Origin: Bretschneidera sinensis
Taxonomy: Eukaryota; Streptophyta; Magnoliopsida; Brassicales; Akaniaceae
Direction of reading: 5' to 3'
Assembly: GCA_023935145.1 (NCBI GenBank)
Contig: CM043700.1
Span: 135,318,828 to 135,382,827, forward strand
Length of the DNA: 64,000 bases
The notes under the pieces were generated by a model that ran no database searches, was not told the DNA's origin, and saw only the letters and a list, made by a program, of their open reading frames with translations. Within the stretch, counting starts at the first letter, position 1. Every line of letters begins with the position of its first letter. Both the position numbers and the translations under genes were made by a program. This document shows, in pieces, positions 58,701 to 64,000 of the stretch.

Positions 58701-61686
58701 ACTTGAAGAATTGTTTCATGAGTAACCCAAGAAAAAATTGCTTCTCCAAATTAAGATTACCCAATTTTATGCAACAAAGGGTATAGGGTTAAGTACCTCA
58801 GCCCATGACGGTTGCAATTCAGTAGCTCCTGTCAAGCAGGATCGAAATTACATATGAGCCTCTTAAAGTTATGTTGCAACAGAAAACAACCAGTTATAAG
58901 GTATAAGACCGAGCTTGAAAATTCTAAGACCTTAAAGGCATAAACATTCTGTGATATAAAGTACTTTATTTTAGATTGAAAAAAAAAATATGAGCTGAAA
59001 TACATAGCAATTGAAAAGACATAACTGATTTTTTGATATCATAAAAGAAACTTCAAAACAAAGAACTAATTAAATAATAGCCTAAAGCACATATGGTCAA
59101 TGGAATTACAAAGCATACAAACAATTGAAATTGTATGCAAATATAAATGACATAAAACAAAGAAAGAAATAGAAAGTGGGTCGTACGAGTCGCTGCATTC
59201 AATGCCTTCCATGCATCCCCAAATTCAAGTAAAACTTGAGCCTTCTGTTCATGCAAAACTGCATTCTCTGGCATCAAATTTAGAGCAGCCTCCCACTTTC
59301 CAAGTGCTTCTCGGTATTTCCCATCCTTCAAAAGCAAATTTTCTATGAGAATGAAGCCACCCAAGTAGCTAGAACAGAATATAATTTGAAACGGATATGC
59401 AAAACTACCGCTTAGATCTAATGCAAAACTATTGGACGGTCACATGCTAATTAACCGTTCAACCATGCCTAACCCTAAAAAATAAAAGTAGTTTATTGGA
59501 ATGACATTAAACATTTGCATCTGAATGTTGTTCTGTATGAAGAAGCACCGCTGGAAATGAACATATGTACAACAAGGAACCACAATTTACTTGAAAATGG
59601 GATACATGGACAAGAAAATAATATTCACAACCATGTTCTCAAGCAAATGCAGAAACCCAGGAGAATTACTAAAAGAAATCCAGAGAGAGATTTCTCAAAA
59701 CAAATTTGCAGGCCCACATCTCTAGGGACATTGTGGCTGTGTACATGCAACAAAGGCACGTCTATGGCATACTACCAACCAAAGCAGGGAGACCAACTCG
59801 AATCGTGACATTTCCCATTGTTCTACGCTTCCGAAATTTTCTAAGCGACTGAACTCTAACCAAAGATAAAATTTCCAACAAAACTTTCTAATCTTGGTTA
59901 GATATCTAAGTTCTATGAGCGAATTCCACTTTCTAAGTGAATAAAATTCAAGCAAACTAAAACTTTTCCAATTTTCTACACAAGAATGCACTTTTCAGTT
60001 TTAAACATCTATAAACTTCTGAAGTTCCAATTTGCCCATGCCTGCAATGAAAGAGTTCAAAAGAGGTTGTAGTTGAAACCACGCCTATCTCTACTAGTTT
60101 GGACGACCATTATGAGTTAAATCCGAAAAAACCTGTCTAATTACCATAGAGTTGGAACGCAATGATAGTGACAATCAAAACCTTTCTGTAACAATCAAGT
60201 CTGTGGGGTGATGATATGAGCATTGCCTTTTAAGATGAGGGTAGGCGCGTAACTCTAAGACTTTGATTGGTAGATAAGAAAAGTGACAGGAAGGAAGAGA
60301 AAGAGGAAAGAAAAGGGAGAGGATGGAAAAATAAGACAATTGATGTTTTTCATCATTTGTTTAATAAAGATGATGGAAAAGTGGGAGGAAAGAAGAAAAT
60401 TATTCACTCCCCAAACATCCCAATTTGGAGGGTTTTGATTTGTATATGTGGTAGGAAAACATCTATCATCCCATAGAAAAGTGTGAAAAGTGTTCTCCGC
60501 CCACTTTTCTTTCCTCTCCCTTTTCCTTCCTCCCACTTTTCCTCTCTACCAATCATAGCCTAAATATCTAAAGTCTGAAACCTTTGACCATAATTGCAAT
60601 TAGAGATATAGGTAGCACTAACATGTTTTAATTCTGATATAGGCAAAGTATGTGAGAGGTTATTGGAAGTGATTATAAAGTTGAAGAAAACAGCAACAGT
60701 GCAACAATTTTAGGGGAAGAAAAATTATGTTATGTTAAGCAATTAAATACAATAGTCAGTCATCCATTTTGGGCCTCATGAGTTCCAAGGTTACTCCTGT
60801 AATATTTCGGCAGCTACATTAAATATGATTTCCTTCTGTCAGTGTTGAAAAAAATTCAAAAAACATGTTTTTCTTGGCAGCATATTGTCACAGGTTACAC
60901 ACCAAATCTCCCCTTCTCAAAAATTAGGACATTTAGAGAGATTGTAGCAAACAAAAGATGAGCTTAATCAATAAGCCTGGCTACATATATTGGACTTTTC
61001 AGACAAGCCATTAACAAATGGGTACGTGTTTAATCAAATACCAGCATAGAGCACACACGCACGCTTACCCGGTTACTAACAAATGCAAACTTCATATACA
61101 GACATTCCTAATTGGTGCAAGCTAGTTGAATCCAGTTAATTTAAACAAGAAAAACATCAATTAAAACAAATAAATAAGTAAAGAAACCTACTGAGTGTTA
61201 CCTCATAATCAAATCAATAAAATTAAATAATTGCAACCAATTTGACAATAACTTAAAAGTTCTATAGAACCATGGCATTCCATGAATACCCTTTTGACGA
61301 TTTGACCAATTTATCAGTTTCAAGCTAAAAATCTACCCCATAAGAACATTAGAAAAAGTATATATTCTAAACATGAAAAGTAAAGAAAATTATCAAAAAA
61401 TTCTTTTTTTTTTTGGGGGGAAAGGGGATACCTCGGCGAGTTTGTTCCCTTGGGCCAGAAATGAATCGGCGAGCTTTTTAGGGTCAGAATCTAAGTTCCC
61501 ATGATTATGGTCTTGATTTTGATAAACTGTTTGTTGATTATCATCTTTTTTAAGCTCTGTATCAGCTCCGTGCTGTTGTAGTTGAAGGTTGTTATCTGTG
61601 TTTACTCGCTCAAAAGGGAGGTTCGGGTACTGTGATATAACTCCGACTGATCGCTTCTTCTTTTTCTTTTTCCACGTTACTTTCAT
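55785..61686 (-). CDS. Tetratricopeptide-repeat protein, TTC33-like
   Basis: Predicted 198-residue protein from five exons read on the minus strand with GT-AG borders and matching phases: 61686-61432, 59325-59187, 58828-58797, 57934-57848, 55868-55785. I start at ATG 61686; an in-frame GTG nine bases upstream is ignored. The N terminus is strongly basic (TWKKKKKKR), a possible nuclear signal. A glutamine/aspartate-rich linker follows. Three TPR motifs cover about residues 70-171 (LADSFLAQGNKLAEDGKY...; NAVLHEQKAQVLLEFGDAW...; AWVTLGRAQLNFGEPDTAI...). The tail ends in DDRQTALQLVKRRKQLHSSG. TPR arrays bind partner proteins; the partner here is unknown. The 32 bp exon 3 is unusually small. Introns 1 and 4 carry MITEs, an LTR remnant and a LINE tail, none disrupting exons. 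Confidence 0.85.
55976..56326. mobile_element. PIF/Harbinger-like (Tourist) MITE in TPR-gene intron 4
   Basis: A 351 bp element with inverted ends: left GGGTGTGTTTAGTAGAAGAG, and complement of right GGGTATGTTTAGTAGAAGAG. It is flanked by TAA on both sides (55973-55975 and 56327-56329), the usual PIF/Harbinger target duplication. Further internal copies of the CTACTAAAC word give extra inverted pairing. No coding capacity. Confidence 0.8.
56831..57242 (+). mobile_element. Probable solo or truncated LTR in TPR-gene intron 4
   Basis: Runs from TGTAAAACCCCGG to GTGATTGACA. It has a GC-rich left part with a short repeat (CTCTCCGGTGAGCGAGCGGG and variants), then GCTTATAAATACTC as a TATA box, and AGCCGGACGTAGCCC near the end as in many plant copia LTRs. 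A second LTR and a target duplication are not seen. The LINE fragment starts right after it. Confidence 0.45.
57243..57795 (+). mobile_element. LINE (L1 type) 3' fragment with poly(A) tail
   Basis: Translated pieces read LILTIDNLQKKGKVLVNRYYLCKE, then LLLTCW (20-residue pieces of a longer run), the zinc-binding zf-RVT segment of plant L1 ORF2. Then come VWMERNKTTFD and a 3' UTR with GGCGGCACCTGGTGG. It ends in an A-run at 57783-57794. Frameshifts and stops are present. It is a 5'-truncated insertion, antisense to the TPR gene. Confidence 0.72.
60259..60560. mobile_element. PIF/Harbinger-like (Tourist) MITE in TPR-gene intron 1
   Basis: A 302 bp element. Left end GACTTTGATTGGTAGATAAG; complement of right end GGCTATGATTGGTAGAGAGG. 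TAA flanks both sides (60256-60258 and 60561-60563). The ends resemble the MITE at 55976-56326 (GGGTATGTTTAGTAGAAGAG), so the two are probably one family at different ages. Confidence 0.78.
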
Positions 61687-62034
61687 CTCTATCACTGATT
61701 TTTTTTTTCCCTCAAAAGAAAATCTCTATCACTGATTTTCTTATTTTCTCTAATCCCCTTCGTTCTTTCTGGTCTTTTATCAGTTTCTCTGGGAAGAAGC
61801 ACAAACGTTGTAGTCGAACTGGTTGTTTTCGAAACGGTAGCGTATTAATACGGTAAACGAAGTTGGCCACGTGTTGTATGCTCCTTATTCAGCCCAAAAC
61901 AAGTCCATCATATTGTAGCTGATTAATGAAGCCCAATTATCATAGGGAGTTTTGAGAAATTTTCGTGTGTTTCTGATCCAATGCTATAGTATCCGTGTGC
62001 TTTAGTGTAACTGGAAACTCGAATAATAACTATG

Positions 62035-62190
62035 GGGAGCTCGAGTGGTAATGCGAAAAGACCAAGTTGTTACATACCCATGTTATCACTTAAGCTTCCT
62101 ATTTTTATTAAAGAGCACTTGGGGGCGCTAAGTACTTTCCTTGAAGGACAACTATAGGCACAAACATCTAAAACGTAGCTCGAATCCCAT
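62035..62190 (+). mobile_element. Possible degenerate tRNA-related SINE
   Basis: GAGCTCGAGTGG resembles an A box and GCTCGAATCCC a B box, with AAAGAGCACTTGGGGGCGC between them as in some plant SINE heads. Box spacing of over 100 bp is too large for an intact unit, so this is a rearranged or inserted copy, or chance. Confidence 0.3.
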
Positions 62191-63833
62191 GAAACATTCC
62201 ATCACTTTCTTGATTTTATTACTTTTCATAATATCAAAAAACCTTTACTTTTTTTAATTAGTTTAATAATAATTCTATTTATCAAATATTTATTTTAAAA
62301 TTATTTATAACACAAATTTTTATGTTATTTGAATTAATATTTAAAAATAAAATAAAAACACATAGTATCATTTTAATTTTTAAAATTAAAAAAAAAATTA
62401 TTTTATGATAGTCTTTGATATTCATTTATTTGAAATGTTGGGCTATTTAATTTTATAAAAAATATATCAACAAATTTTTCATTAAAAATATTTAATTTAA
62501 TTTCATAATGGTATTTGATTTTCATTTATTTGATGATGTGATAAGCAATGGTATCATAATATTTTTTAAAATATAAAATATATTGAATAAAAAAATTTTA
62601 TAACATTTGATAGAATATAAATTTTATTTAAAAAAATCATAAAAATTCCTTATTAAATATATTTCATCCTTAGCACTTCTATTTTTTAAAAGGTAACATT
62701 TGTAATACTTAAGAGTCATCATGTAAAGTAATATCCAGCTAAGATTTTAATTATTCAAATAAATTTATTTTTAGCCTGTTTGATTGTTGAAATTGAAATT
62801 TTTGAATGAATCGTAGATTTTTTCAATGGTTTGATATATTAATATAATTTCAATAAATTTAAAAATAAGACAATGTAATTTACCTTGAAAAAAATTAAAG
62901 AAAGAAAGAATATGTTTGGCGAAAACCCTGGGATGGGTTAGTCAATCCTTTAGGTTCACCATCAAACAAATGACTAGGATACTTCTTTTCCATTGTGTTA
63001 AATTGATTAAAAAATATATATTACAAACAAATTAATTGGGATCCCTTATTACCATTACAAAATATAATTTATCCAGTAGAGATATAGCTCTTCGTGGTTT
63101 CGTAGTAATTTACAAAGCTTGTTTATTTTGTTGACCTATATGTTTGAAGTCTACCATCTATTTTAGTTAAACATTTTTTTTAAAATTTAAATGATTTTTA
63201 TTATGATTAATAACCGAAAACTTGTTTTGATTTAAAAATATTTTTAAATGATTTTAAAAAACAATTAAATATTTTGCACTAATATATATTTACTGTCACA
63301 TTTTTATTTTTTTACTGTCACATTGTACAAGTCATGTGTTTAATAAGACTAATCCTTTCTTTTTTTTTTCTGATAATTAAAAAAAAAAACCTTATTTATT
63401 GTGTGTAATGTGAAGCCACGTGACGCTTATATGTAAAGAAAGTAAAGCAGTTTTAATCTTTACTGTACTAGATCCGGGCCAAGCATTTGCATGAGTCCTA
63501 CGTTGTTTTATCTTCGCTCATTATTTTCAAAAATTAATTTATTGATTTGGATTTAAATTTAATAATTTAAAATAATTAAAAATTTTATTAATAATTTTTA
63601 AAAAATTTATTGATAATATTAATATAAATATAAAATTTAAAAATTAATATTATTAATAAAATTTTAAAATTACATTTTAATTTACCTAAACCATTAAACT
63701 TAAACTCAAACTTATGCCCCTCATGAAATCCTCCACCGTCTTCTTTATTTATTTATTTTTTTGAGATGACACTTTTTTTACTTTTAACTGTGGTAAGATT
63801 TTAGAGTTACGGTGCAAATATGTTTCTCTTAAT

Positions 63834-63855
63834 AATATATATATATATATATATT
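63834..63855. repeat. (TA)n microsatellite
   Basis: About eleven TA units. Confidence 0.9.
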
Positions 63856-64000
63856 AGTTTTAATGATAATTTTCTAAAAAAGTTATTTACGTAATGGGAA
63901 AACTTGCAGCACTTTCTCGCCCAAGGAAGCTTCCTATATTAATGTTTTACTTTCATCTATATTTTCCGGAGAGCAAGGGTGGGCCGGCTAATGAACTTAT

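Larger units (their letters stand above)
61687..64000. other. TPR-gene leader and upstream AT-rich spacer
   Basis: The 5' leader and promoter of the minus-strand TPR gene probably lie at 61687-61900. Beyond is AT-rich DNA with a SINE-like piece (62035-62190), a TA microsatellite (63834-63855) and a short direct repeat TTTACTGTCACATT at about 63289 and 63318. No gene is recognised up to the window edge. Confidence 0.45.

Noticed and set aside
59515..59991. Open frames in TPR-gene intron 1
   Set aside because: They lie between well-phased exons 1 and 2, on both strands, without family resemblance.

Overview
This is nuclear DNA of a flowering plant, most likely a eudicot. The evidence is AT-rich intergenic DNA, GT-AG spliced genes encoding plant families, and abundant plant LTR retrotransposons, LINEs and MITEs. 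The species cannot be fixed from the sequence alone.

Genes, left to right: the last two exons of a UDP-sugar pyrophosphorylase (568-1506, +); an intronless calmodulin-like protein (6755-7255, +); a nine-exon pectin-type methyltransferase of the PMT10/PMT11 group (26838-31880, +); a PHD-finger protein of the EHD3 type with a 7.7 kb first coding intron (34466-46602, +); an intronless acyl-activating enzyme (49093-50739, +); and a five-exon TPR protein of the TTC33 type (61686-55785, -). Two gene relics are present: a PPR fragment (9255-9655) and a caffeate-type O-methyltransferase pseudogene (53517-55396). The six genes share no evident pathway, although the UDP-sugar pyrophosphorylase and PMT products both relate to cell-wall carbohydrate metabolism.

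Mobile DNA fills much of the rest. At 2211-5626 is a minus-strand, non-coding LTR element with a Tat-like primer binding site and three separate tandem arrays inside it. At 14832-26726 is a decayed Ty3 chromovirus whose gag was split by a 6.5 kb gag-only element (15724-22188). Nearly matching target duplications and more alike LTRs show that the inner element is younger. The chromovirus 3' LTR ends 111 bp before the PMT start codon. Two copies of an approximately 1.1 kb hAT-like element lie in opposite orientation at 13650-14773 and 40390-41493. The long EHD3-type intron holds LINE remnants, a small TRIM-like element (35609-36660), a tandem duplication of about 1.82 kb (36642-40283) and the second hAT-like copy; a later intron holds a SINE. 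The TPR gene introns hold two related TAA-flanked MITEs, an LTR remnant and a LINE tail.

I found no CRISPR array, prokaryotic operon, intact rRNA or intact tRNA gene. Nothing clearly amounts to a wholly new biological system. The strongest leads are the LTR beside the PMT start, the repeat-generating LTR element, and the repeat-filled EHD3-type intron.
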